A DNA stretch of 64,000 nucleotides, taken from NCBI RefSeq assembly GCF_002007565.1, contig NZ_CP015625.1, positions 434,001 through 498,000 of the forward strand, in the 5' to 3' direction. This document shows, piece after piece, positions 8,848-17,279 of this stretch. Source of the DNA: Ditibartonella choladocola. GTDB taxonomy: Bacteria; Pseudomonadota; Alphaproteobacteria; Rhizobiales; Rhizobiaceae. The notes beneath the pieces are model-generated. The model was not told the origin of the DNA, searched no databases, and saw only the letters and a program-made list of their open reading frames with translations. The first letter of the stretch is position 1; every line of letters begins with the position of its first letter. The position numbers and the translations under genes are program-made.

Positions 8848-9732
8848 ATGGAAGCACTGCTTATTGGCCTGGTGCCTGCTCTGGGATGGGGGCTGCAAGT
8901 CCTCTCTATGCAAAAAGTCGGTGGTATTACCCAAAATAAATTGATGGGTGTTGTCACTGCCACACTTATATTTGCAATTGTCGTCTGGATATTCGGGGAG
9001 CCGATCATTTGGTCCCCAACATTGATTGCAGCAGCCCTGATTAATGGTATTTGCTGGACAGTCGCGCAATTTTTACAGGTTCGCGCTTTCGAGCTCATAG
9101 GCGTATCGAAAGCTTATCCGATTGTGACAGGACTGACATTGGCCTGTAATACTCTGCTTGGCGTCCTTTTCTTCAAAGATTGGATTGCTTCCTGGCAGTT
9201 TATGTGCGGTGTTCCGGCTCTTCTGCTTTTGATTGTCGGCGTTTGGCTTACCACATTCACCGAGAAAAAAGAAGAAGTCCACGGCAATGCCAAGCTTGGC
9301 ATGATATTTGTCTTGCTATCGTCACTGACATATATCGCCTACGCCTCTATCGGAAAGTTTTTTACTGTCGATGGCTGGCAGATGGTCGTTCCACAATCAA
9401 TTGTGATGTTTGTCGCTACATTAATCTTATGTGTTTTGACCATGGGGAAATCTGTTGGCGACAAGGATACCGGTGTTTTCGGTAAAAAGACATTTGCCAA
9501 TTTACTTTCCGGCCTTTTCTTCGCAATAGCCAATTTTACACTTTTGATTTCTATCCAGATGAATGGATTGGCTGTCGGTTGGACGCTGTCTCAAATGGCT
9601 GTGGTTGTTGCAACATTGGGTGCACTTCTGTTTTTGAAGGAAAAAAAGACACGTAAAGAGCTGATCTATGTTTTGTCCGGCGTCGGCTGTGTTGTCATTG
9701 GCGGTTTGATGGTCGGCGCGACCAAAATGTAA
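8848..9732 (+). CDS. GRP/RbsU-GlcU-type sugar uptake permease
   Basis: The 294-residue protein has about ten hydrophobic segments arranged as two halves of a drug/metabolite-transporter fold. The signatures GWGLQVLSMQKVGG, AQFLQVRAFELIGVSKAYPI and NTLLGVLFFKDW match the glucose/ribose uptake (GRP) family rather than the EamA exporters. GGGAGGAAAAT precedes the ATG. It is followed 39 bases later by iolE, so it probably imports the cyclitol or keto-cyclitol used by the locus. The exact substrate is inferred. Confidence 0.8.
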   Translation: MEALLIGLVPALGWGLQVLSMQKVGGITQNKLMGVVTATLIFAIVVWIFGEPIIWSPTLIAAALINGICWTVAQFLQVRAFELIGVSKAYPIVTGLTLACNTLLGVLFFKDWIASWQFMCGVPALLLLIVGVWLTTFTEKKEEVHGNAKLGMIFVLLSSLTYIAYASIGKFFTVDGWQMVVPQSIVMFVATLILCVLTMGKSVGDKDTGVFGKKTFANLLSGLFFAIANFTLLISIQMNGLAVGWTLSQMAVVVATLGALLFLKEKKTRKELIYVLSGVGCVVIGGLMVGATKM

Positions 9733-9771
9733 GCGTTAAATTTTCGTCATCATGGTTGAAGGATTAGAAAA

Positions 9772-10668
9772 ATGAAAGCTCGATTGGCAGCATGCCCTAT
9801 CGCATGGACAAATGACGATCTTCCCGAATTGGGCGGAGATACTCCGGTTGAACAATGTTTGGAAGAAAGCCGCAAAGCTGGCTACAGCGGAACAGAAATG
9901 GGCGGCAAATTCCCGCGCGAAACAAATGTTCTTCGGCAATTATTGGCAAACAATGATCTGGCATTGGCCGCAAGCTGGTATTCCGGCACTTTGCTTGATA
10001 ACAATTTGGAAGCGGAAAAAAAGCAAGCCTTGCCTTTAATGAAGTTGCTACGTGATCTTGATGTAAAGACAATGGTTTATGGTGAAGTTGCCCGCAGCAT
10101 ACAAGGTCAACGTCATGTTCCGTTAAACAAGCGTCCGCAATTGAACGACGATGAAATTCTCGGCTATGCGCAGAAGATGAACGATTTTGCCGATTGGTGT
10201 CTCACAGAAGATATTCAACTTGCCTATCACCACCATCTTGGCGCGGTGATTGAAAGGGAACATGATATTGATCGCTTTCTTGCAGCAACCAAAAAGAGCG
10301 TTGGCTTGTTGTTTGACACCGGACATCTCGTTATGGCGGGCGTTGATCCGTTATCTATACTGAAAAAATACGGCAAACGTGTCGTCCATGTCCATTGCAA
10401 GGATGTTCGTGAAAATATCATGAATGGAATTGATCGGGATCGTTCCTCCTTTCTGGATTGCGTTCTGGAAGGCGTCTTTACCGTGCCCGGTGACGGTATG
10501 ATCGATTTCCAGAAAATTTGTGACGAACTGGCCGCACAACATTATCAAGGCTGGTTCGTTGTTGAAGCCGAACAGGATCCTGAAAAAGCACCTCCGCTGC
10601 AATATGCTACCATGGGTTATAACTATCTGAAAAAATGCTTGAATAATTCGGGCTATATTATAGAGTAG
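9772..10668 (+). CDS. iolE: Inosose dehydratase (IolE)
   Basis: The 298-residue TIM-barrel protein follows rhizobial IolE closely in the parts I can recall: MKARLAACPIAWTNDDLPEL, MVYGEVARSIQGQRHVPL, LAYHHHLGAVIE, FDTGHLVMAG, VHCKDVR, GAFTVPGDG-like VFTVPGDGMIDF and FVVEAEQDP. IolE removes water from scyllo-inosose (2-keto-myo-inositol) to give the diketone that IolD opens. AAGGA precedes the ATG. It is separated from iolD by the GntR and transporter genes and transcribed the other way, and sits upstream of the GMC dehydrogenase complex that could supply its keto substrate. Confidence 0.92.
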   Translation: MKARLAACPIAWTNDDLPELGGDTPVEQCLEESRKAGYSGTEMGGKFPRETNVLRQLLANNDLALAASWYSGTLLDNNLEAEKKQALPLMKLLRDLDVKTMVYGEVARSIQGQRHVPLNKRPQLNDDEILGYAQKMNDFADWCLTEDIQLAYHHHLGAVIEREHDIDRFLAATKKSVGLLFDTGHLVMAGVDPLSILKKYGKRVVHVHCKDVRENIMNGIDRDRSSFLDCVLEGVFTVPGDGMIDFQKICDELAAQHYQGWFVVEAEQDPEKAPPLQYATMGYNYLKKCLNNSGYIIE

Positions 10669-10756
10669 TTTAGAATAGATCTAAATTACGAGACAAGTTC
10701 TATTGACTTAAAAATACGGAAATCGAGAAATACATTGATATTGAAAGCCTAGACTG

Positions 10757-11494
10757 ATGAGACGCCGTGAATTTATTACAATGTTAACGGGATTTATGGT
10801 GGCGGGAACATTTGTCCAGAAAGGTTGTGCGACAATTATAAACAGCACAATGCCCTGGAAGGCCGATGCAACGCCTATGTCGTTTTATCCTGTTATTGAT
10901 GAACATAAACTTGTTTTTTTCACACAATCGGAAGCCGATGTGATGGGTGCAATTGCCGATTGTTTTATTCCGTCGGATGAATTGGGTATTGGCGGGAAAG
11001 AAGCCGGTTGTGTAACCTTTATCGACAATCAATTGGCCGGTGCATTCGGCAAGGGAACAAAACAATATCTGGTTGGCCCGTTTTTGAAAGGCACGCCTGA
11101 ACAAGGCCCGCAATATTCATTTTCTCCGGCTGAACGCTATAAAATCGGTTTGGCTGCACTTGATACATATTGCAAAAATACGGATGGCAAGAGCTTTGAT
11201 AAACTATCGAACGAACGTCAGATAGCCATATTGGAGGCTATGGAAGAAGGAACTTTGCCTTTACCCGACAATGTTCATCCCAAAGCTCTTTTTGAACTCA
11301 TGCTGCAAAACGTCCGTGAAGGTTATCTTTCGGATCCGATATATGGGGGTAACAAAGGAATGGCAAGCTGGAAGATGCTGGGCTTTCCGGGTGCCCGGTA
11401 CGATTTCCGTTTTGCAATGGATCGCAAAGGCGAAAATCTCGGCATCGAGCCTATCAGTCTCGTTATGCGTAGCAATCATAAACAAGGAATCTGA
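10757..11494 (+). CDS. Gluconate 2-dehydrogenase subunit 3 family protein
   Basis: The 245-residue protein starts MRRREFITMLTGF followed by a hydrophobic run, a Tat signal that would carry the folded complex to the periplasm. The rest matches the gluconate 2-dehydrogenase gamma subunit family (ADCFIPSDELGIGGKEAGC, FIDNQL, GFPGARYDFR). This small subunit is needed for export and maturation of the flavoprotein. It ends two bases before the flavoprotein start. The natural substrate of the complex is not set by sequence; given iolE just upstream, an inositol or keto-sugar is plausible. Confidence 0.85.
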   Translation: MRRREFITMLTGFMVAGTFVQKGCATIINSTMPWKADATPMSFYPVIDEHKLVFFTQSEADVMGAIADCFIPSDELGIGGKEAGCVTFIDNQLAGAFGKGTKQYLVGPFLKGTPEQGPQYSFSPAERYKIGLAALDTYCKNTDGKSFDKLSNERQIAILEAMEEGTLPLPDNVHPKALFELMLQNVREGYLSDPIYGGNKGMASWKMLGFPGARYDFRFAMDRKGENLGIEPISLVMRSNHKQGI

Positions 11495-11496
11495 TT

Positions 11497-13272
11497 ATGA
11501 CAAATCATCGTCCTAAAGCCGATGTTGTCATCGTCGGTCTTGGTTGGGCAGGGTCTTTGATTGCCGAAGAACTGACCCGCGCTGGTCTTGATGTTGTTGC
11601 AATCGAACGGGGGCCATGGTTGGAAACCTCGACCGACCATCCGCCTGCTGTCGATGCTGATGAACTACGTTGGGATACACGTCGTGACCTGATTTTACCG
11701 CCGGCCATAGAAACCATCACGGTGCGTAATGATCGCACACAAACAGCCTTGCCTGTGCGTGACTGGAGCACTTTCGACATGGGCTATAATGTCGGTGGTG
11801 CAGGCGCCCATTGGGCAGGAATGGCATGGCGTTTTACGGCCTATGATTTCAAGCCGATGACAACGATTGCCGAGCGTTACGGTAAAGATAAACTGGTTGA
11901 TGGCCTTATCGTACAGGATTGGGGTGTCAGCTACGATGATCTGGAGCCGTTTTACGATCGTTATGAAAAAATTGCCGGTATTTCCGGCAAAGCCGGTAAC
12001 CTTCAGGGTAAAATTATTGAAGGCGGCAATCCGTTTGAAGAACCGCGTCAAAACGAATATCCGTTGCCACCTTTGAAAACAACACGTTTGACGGATATTT
12101 TTACCGAAGCAACGGCAAATATGGGCTATCATCCGTTCATGGTACCGGCAGCCCAGACATCTGCTGCCTATACCAATCCGTTCAACATCCATATGGCACC
12201 ATGTACCTATTGTGGTTATTGCCTCTATTATGGTTGCGGAAACTGGTCAAAGGGAACGCCGAACAATTGTGTTATTCCGGCCTTGATGCAACGCAAGAAT
12301 TTTACAGTTATTGCAGATTCAACCGTTCTTAAAGCCAATCTTGCACCCGACGGCAAAACTGCGACCGGTGTGAGCTATATTGATAAACATACCGGTGAAG
12401 AATGGGAACAACCTGCCGATATTGTAGTGTTCAGCGCATTCCAGTTGCATAATGTGCGCCTGTTGCTGCTTTCAAAAATTGGCAAGCCTTACGATCCGGT
12501 ATCCGGAGAAGGTACGGTCGGTCGCGCTTATTGTTTCCAGACAGTTTCCGGCGCAAGCATTTTCTTCAAGAACGAATATCTCAACCAGTTCGCCGGTTCG
12601 GGTGCCTTGTCTGCCCAGATTGACGATTTCAATGGCGATTGTTTCGATCATTCAAATCTCGATTTTATTGGTGGCGCGGGCATTCTGGTTGTTACCAGAG
12701 GTTCCCGCCCCATCGGAAATACAGACTTTCTCCCGCCCGGTACTCCGCGTTGGGGAAGAGAGTGGAAAAAAGCCTACAAACATGCGTTTCAGAACGCGAC
12801 TGTCGTTTTCGGGCAGGGTACAAGCTATTCCCACAAGGATTACTACCTTGATCTCGACCCCACTTATAAAGACGGCCATGGACAACCATTGTTGAGAATG
12901 ACCTTCAATTATAATGAAAATGATCGCCGTTCTGCCCGATTTATTGAGCAAAAAAGTGTCGAAATCGGTTATGCCATGAAAGCCGAACATGTTGTCGGTA
13001 CAAATTCTGCACGAGCAAATTTCACCGGCTATGACACAGCGAGCGATCACACAATTGGTGGCGCAGTGATGGGTGAAGATCCCAGAACGAGCGTTTTGAA
13101 CCGCTATCAACAAAGCTGGGATGTGCATAACGTATTCGTATCGGGAGCGTCGTCATTTCCCAATAATGCCGGCTATAATCCTACCGCAACAGTCGGTGCA
13201 CTGGCACTGTGGACTGCACGCGCAATTATAGAAAAATATATACCGGCTCCCGGTCCGTTGGTACGTGTTTGA
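11497..13272 (+). CDS. GMC-family flavoprotein dehydrogenase, large subunit
   Basis: The 591-residue protein is a glucose-methanol-choline oxidoreductase of the membrane gluconate/polyol dehydrogenase type. The FAD-binding turn VVIVGLGWAGS is at residues 11-21, GGAGAHWAG is near residue 97, a Cys-rich CTYCGYCLYYGCG lies near residue 230, and the C-terminal GASSFPNNAGYNPT carries the conserved Asn. It lacks its own signal and would travel with the Tat-bearing small subunit. Electrons would pass to the cytochrome c encoded 11 bases downstream and then to ubiquinone. The complex oxidises a sugar or cyclitol on the outer face of the inner membrane; the specific substrate is inferred. Confidence 0.9.
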   Translation: MTNHRPKADVVIVGLGWAGSLIAEELTRAGLDVVAIERGPWLETSTDHPPAVDADELRWDTRRDLILPPAIETITVRNDRTQTALPVRDWSTFDMGYNVGGAGAHWAGMAWRFTAYDFKPMTTIAERYGKDKLVDGLIVQDWGVSYDDLEPFYDRYEKIAGISGKAGNLQGKIIEGGNPFEEPRQNEYPLPPLKTTRLTDIFTEATANMGYHPFMVPAAQTSAAYTNPFNIHMAPCTYCGYCLYYGCGNWSKGTPNNCVIPALMQRKNFTVIADSTVLKANLAPDGKTATGVSYIDKHTGEEWEQPADIVVFSAFQLHNVRLLLLSKIGKPYDPVSGEGTVGRAYCFQTVSGASIFFKNEYLNQFAGSGALSAQIDDFNGDCFDHSNLDFIGGAGILVVTRGSRPIGNTDFLPPGTPRWGREWKKAYKHAFQNATVVFGQGTSYSHKDYYLDLDPTYKDGHGQPLLRMTFNYNENDRRSARFIEQKSVEIGYAMKAEHVVGTNSARANFTGYDTASDHTIGGAVMGEDPRTSVLNRYQQSWDVHNVFVSGASSFPNNAGYNPTATVGALALWTARAIIEKYIPAPGPLVRV

Positions 13273-13283
13273 GGAGGGGGATG

Positions 13284-14594
13284 ATGAAGAGATTTTTTAA
13301 AATTATCCTTGGCCTCGTTGTTCTGGGTGTTATCGTGGCAGTTGGCGGAATTGTAACAATGCCGTCGCGCAATTACGATAGTTCGCAATTTGCTAGTAAA
13401 GGCTCTGACCGGAAAGATGATAGCGAGCTGAAGGCAAGTATTTTACGCGGGCAATATGTTGCCTTGACTGCCGATTGTGTTGCCTGTCACCAAACCAAAG
13501 ATCATAAGGCTGATCTTTCTGGCGGTTTCGGGGTAGAAACGCCCTTCGGTATGCTTTATGCCAGCAATATTACGCCGGATAAAGAAACCGGTATAGGAAA
13601 TTGGACAGAAGCACAATTTGCCGATGCTGTGCGCAATGGCAAGGGGCCGAATGGCCCGCTTTATCCGGCAATGCCTTATACATCCTATGTCAAGATGAGC
13701 GATCAGGATATTCATGATTTGTGGAACTATCTGCAAACTGTAACCCCTGTTCATAATGAGGTTGTCGAAAACCGGTTATCATTTCCCTTCAATATCCGTT
13801 TTCTGATGCTTGGTTGGAAACGGCTGTTCTTTGATGCCTCGGATATAAAGGTTGTGAAAGACCAATCACCGGAATGGAACCGCGGTCGTTATCTCGTTCA
13901 GGGGGCTGCACATTGTTCCATGTGCCATACGCCACGTAATGCTTTTGGTGCCGAAATCAATTCCCGTCGTTACACCGGAGCGACGTTGCAAAACTGGTAT
14001 GCACCATCACTAACCGGTTCCAAAGACGAAGGGTTGGGCAATTGGGATGAAGCTTCATTGGTTCAATATTTGAAAACCGGCAGCAACCATGTAACTGTTG
14101 CATCCGGCCCGATGGCAGAGGCCGTCAAGGCATCCTTCCAGTATTTCACCGACGACGATTTGAAAGCCATGGCGATTTATATCAAATCATTGCCGGATCA
14201 CGGTGCAGTGAAACTGCAAGCTTTATCGGCCGATAACCCGCAAATGGTCAATGGCAAACGCATCTTTAACGACAATTGCACTGCCTGTCATGTATCCAAT
14301 GGAACAGGTGTCGCCGATATGATTCCGGCTTTCAAAGGCAATAACGGGATTAAAGGTGGAAGTAGTGAAAGCTTGACACGTGTTTTGCTGGTCGGTTCTC
14401 AAGGAGCGATCACACGGTTTAATCCGACGGGTGCGTCAATGCCGGGTTTTGCATGGAAATTTACAAACCGGCAGGCTGCCGATGTGTTGACCTATATCCG
14501 TAATGAGTGGGGCAATGCGGCACCTGCGGTTTCGCCTGACGAAGTTGCCAAAATGCGTGAAACGTTGAAAGCAAGAAAACCGTTAGGGGAATGA
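13284..14594 (+). CDS. Triheme cytochrome c subunit of GMC dehydrogenase
   Basis: The 436-residue protein has an N-terminal hydrophobic anchor (FFKIILGLVVLGVIVAV) and three c-type heme sites, CVACH, CSMCH and CTACH, the pattern of the membrane cytochrome subunit of gluconate and alcohol/polyol dehydrogenases. It passes electrons from the flavoprotein to quinone. I chose the ATG at 13284 because AGGAGG ends 6 bases before it; the longer reading from 13209 overlaps the flavoprotein gene and has no signal. It ends the transporter-iolE-dehydrogenase run. Confidence 0.9.
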   Translation: MKRFFKIILGLVVLGVIVAVGGIVTMPSRNYDSSQFASKGSDRKDDSELKASILRGQYVALTADCVACHQTKDHKADLSGGFGVETPFGMLYASNITPDKETGIGNWTEAQFADAVRNGKGPNGPLYPAMPYTSYVKMSDQDIHDLWNYLQTVTPVHNEVVENRLSFPFNIRFLMLGWKRLFFDASDIKVVKDQSPEWNRGRYLVQGAAHCSMCHTPRNAFGAEINSRRYTGATLQNWYAPSLTGSKDEGLGNWDEASLVQYLKTGSNHVTVASGPMAEAVKASFQYFTDDDLKAMAIYIKSLPDHGAVKLQALSADNPQMVNGKRIFNDNCTACHVSNGTGVADMIPAFKGNNGIKGGSSESLTRVLLVGSQGAITRFNPTGASMPGFAWKFTNRQAADVLTYIRNEWGNAAPAVSPDEVAKMRETLKARKPLGE

Positions 14595-14652
14595 TACTCG
14601 ACACGTCGGGCTTTGAGCCAAGGTCGCTCTCGATATTGGTAAAACTTTAAAA

Positions 14653-14684
14653 AATCCGGGGTATTCTTCATAATACCCCGGATT
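14653..14684. terminator. Bidirectional intrinsic terminator
   Basis: AATCCGGGGTATT (14653-14665) pairs perfectly with AATACCCCGGATT (14672-14684) around a 6-base loop, between the convergent cytochrome c and mmsA genes. The minus-strand side is followed by TTTTAAAGTTTT. Confidence 0.8.
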
Positions 14685-14692
14685 GTTCAGCT

Positions 14693-16189
14693 TTATTTCA
14701 TAGTCGGCATCGAGAATTCGGCGCCGCTGCGAATACCTGAGGGCCAACGCGACGTGACCGTCTTGGTGCGTGTGAAGAAGCGGAACGCATCCGGTCCATG
14801 TTGGTTCAAATCACCAAAAATGGAAGCTTTCCAGCCACCGAAAGTATAATAGGCAACCGGTGTCGGTATCGGCACATTGACGCCGACCATGCCAACTTCT
14901 ACGCGACTGACAAAATCCCGCGCTGCATCACCGTCACGCGTGAAAATAGTCACGCCATTGCCGAATAAATGTGTGGTTGGCAAAGCGAGAGCTTCTTCAT
15001 AATTCTTGGCACGAATAACGCCAAGAACCGGCCCGAAGATTTCTTCTTTATATATCTGCATTTCATTGGTGACATTATCAAACAGGCAGGGGCCGACATA
15101 AAAGCCGTTTTCATAGCCCGGAAGTTTGAAGTTGCGCCCGTCGACGACCAGTTTTGCACCTTCTTTGACACCGATATCGACATAATTGAGGATACGCTGT
15201 TGGGCTTCTCTTGTTACAACCGGACCATAATCGGCTGAAGGATCGAGCGAATTGCCAACCTTCAAGGCTTTGACACGGGGAATAAGCTTTTCCATTAACC
15301 GGTTGGCTGTATCTTCTCCGATGGGAACTGCGACCGAGATCGCCATGCAACGTTCACCGGCAGAACCATAACCGGCTCCGATCAATGCATCTACAACCTG
15401 ATCGAGATCGGCATCCGGCATAATCAACATGTGATTTTTGGCGCCGCCCAGAGCTTGTACCCGCTTGCCATTTGCGGCCGCCCGTTCGTAAATATATCGG
15501 GCTATAGGCGTCGAGCCTACAAAACTTACAGCTTTAATATCGGGATTATCCAGAATTGCGTTAACTGCGTCTTTGTCGCCGTTAACAACGTTAAATATTC
15601 CGGCAGGGCCACCGGCTTCGATAAACAATTCTGCCAATCTGAGCGGCACACCCGGATCGCGTTCGGACGGTTTGAGAATGAAAGCGTTGCCGCAAGCAAT
15701 TGCAGGTCCGGCCATCCAAAGCGGAATCATAGCCGGAAAATTGAAAGGGGTAATACCGGCGACGACGCCCAAAGGTTGGCGGATCGAATAAGTGTCAATG
15801 CCGGGGCCGGCACCTTCAGTAAATTCTCCCTTTGTCAAATGGGGCACACCAAGGCTTAATTCCACAACTTCCAGACCGCGCTGTATATCTCCGGCAGCAT
15901 CGGAAACTGTTTTGCCATGCTCTTTGGCGAGAAGTTCCGAAAGCGGTTTCATTTCCTCCTCGACAAGTGTTAAAAATTTGCGCAACACACGCGATCGGCG
16001 TTGCGGGTTGACAGCCGCCCAGGCAGGTTGTGCCGCTGCTGCAATCTTCACCACTTCGTCGATTTCAGCTTTCGTTGCCAAATCGACTTTGGCTTGAACC
16101 GAACCATCCATAGGCAGAAAAACGTCGGACTGGCGCCCGCTTTTACCTTTGACAGATTTACCGTTTATAAAATGACCATATTCTTGCAT
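14693..16189 (-). CDS. mmsA: CoA-acylating (methyl)malonate-semialdehyde dehydrogenase
   Basis: The 498-residue ALDH-fold enzyme matches MmsA/IolA: GHFINGKSV at the N-terminus, TPFNFPAMIPLWM, VSFVGSTPIARYIY, and the catalytic Cys in GSAGERCMA. It converts malonate semialdehyde to acetyl-CoA, CO2 and NADH, or methylmalonate semialdehyde to propionyl-CoA. I chose ATG at 16189 because GGAGGA sits just upstream; the TTG at 16201 would place that site inside the coding region. It is the last enzyme of inositol catabolism and also serves valine and beta-alanine degradation. It stands beside the iolD/iolE locus under a divergent LysR gene. Confidence 0.92.
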   Translation of the reverse strand: MQEYGHFINGKSVKGKSGRQSDVFLPMDGSVQAKVDLATKAEIDEVVKIAAAAQPAWAAVNPQRRSRVLRKFLTLVEEEMKPLSELLAKEHGKTVSDAAGDIQRGLEVVELSLGVPHLTKGEFTEGAGPGIDTYSIRQPLGVVAGITPFNFPAMIPLWMAGPAIACGNAFILKPSERDPGVPLRLAELFIEAGGPAGIFNVVNGDKDAVNAILDNPDIKAVSFVGSTPIARYIYERAAANGKRVQALGGAKNHMLIMPDADLDQVVDALIGAGYGSAGERCMAISVAVPIGEDTANRLMEKLIPRVKALKVGNSLDPSADYGPVVTREAQQRILNYVDIGVKEGAKLVVDGRNFKLPGYENGFYVGPCLFDNVTNEMQIYKEEIFGPVLGVIRAKNYEEALALPTTHLFGNGVTIFTRDGDAARDFVSRVEVGMVGVNVPIPTPVAYYTFGGWKASIFGDLNQHGPDAFRFFTRTKTVTSRWPSGIRSGAEFSMPTMK

Positions 16190-16214
16190 TACTTCCTCCA
16201 ATGAAGTTATGACT

Positions 16215-16247
16215 CCATTGTTACGTGTTATTATACAAAAACAATGG
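16215..16247. promoter_or_regulatory. Inverted repeat in mmsA/lysR promoter
   Basis: CCATTGTT (16215-16222) and AACAATGG (16240-16247) form a perfect 8-base inverted repeat between the divergent genes. This is a reasonable binding site for the LysR protein encoded at 16284. Confidence 0.4.
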
Positions 16248-16283
16248 TGGATAATTCTTATCTGTTGTGCAAAATTATGTATT

Positions 16284-17165
16284 ATGAACTGGGATGATCT
16301 AAAAATATTTTTGGCGGTCGCACGGAAAGGGCAACTTCTTTCTGCGGCAAAACTTTTGTCTGTTAATCATACAACAGTTGCCCGCAGGCTCACGGCGTTG
16401 GAAGATGAACTCAAAACGCAATTGGTAGTAAGACGTACCACCGGTTGTGACCTGACGGCTTCCGGCGAAGAATTGCTGGTGCGTGCCGAAAAGATAGAAG
16501 CCGAATTGTTACTTGCGCAAGAACAGCTTGGCGGCAAAAATATCAATCTTGCCGGTCATGTACGTATTGCAGCGCCTGATGGTTTCGGGGTTTCTTTTCT
16601 TGCTCCCCGTTTAAATGATATTTTATTGCGTTATCCCGATCTTGTCTTGCAATTGGTGCCTATGCCACGATCCTTTTCTTTATCGCAGCGCGAGGCCGAC
16701 ATCGCCATAACAGTTGAAAGACCAAGACACGGGCGGCTTATTGCCCGCAAACTTGTCGATTATCGGCTGGGTCTCTATGCCCATCGTAATTATATCAAGG
16801 AATATGGCCTTCCTGAACGCATTGAAGAACTTAAGGCGCACCATCTCATAAGCTATGTTGAAGATTTGGTGGCTTCCCAGGCACTTGCCTATAATGATGA
16901 AATCAGTCGTGATTTTACATCCAATTTCCAGATTTCGAGCACATTGGGGCAATTGGAAGCAGCCAGAAGTGGCGCCGGTATTGCGGTGTTACACTCCTAT
17001 ATAGCGCAAAATTATAATGATTTGATACCCGTATTGCCAGACCACAAGATCGAGCGTGCCTATTGGCTATCCTACCACGAGTCTGCACGCAATATTCGTC
17101 GGGTGAGCGAGGTTGCATCAATGATTGCGGTCATTGTGCAAAAAAACCGTTCTCTTTTCGAGTAA
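16284..17165 (+). CDS. LysR-family transcriptional regulator
   Basis: The 293-residue protein begins MNWDDLKIFLAVARKGQLL, the usual LysR start, with the helix-turn-helix around SAAKLLSVNHTTVARRLTAL and a C-terminal effector domain. The longer reading from 16209 adds an unlikely hydrophobic leader, so ATG 16284 is preferred. It diverges from mmsA and is probably its regulator. Confidence 0.85.
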   Translation: MNWDDLKIFLAVARKGQLLSAAKLLSVNHTTVARRLTALEDELKTQLVVRRTTGCDLTASGEELLVRAEKIEAELLLAQEQLGGKNINLAGHVRIAAPDGFGVSFLAPRLNDILLRYPDLVLQLVPMPRSFSLSQREADIAITVERPRHGRLIARKLVDYRLGLYAHRNYIKEYGLPERIEELKAHHLISYVEDLVASQALAYNDEISRDFTSNFQISSTLGQLEAARSGAGIAVLHSYIAQNYNDLIPVLPDHKIERAYWLSYHESARNIRRVSEVASMIAVIVQKNRSLFE

Positions 17166-17279
17166 TAACAATTTCATCTTGGTAGTTTCTTCCACAGTCG
17201 ATGTGCAAAAAACAATATTGAATGTGATCTATTTACCGGTTCAATATAAAATAATAATAATAAAAGGGAACATATACAG

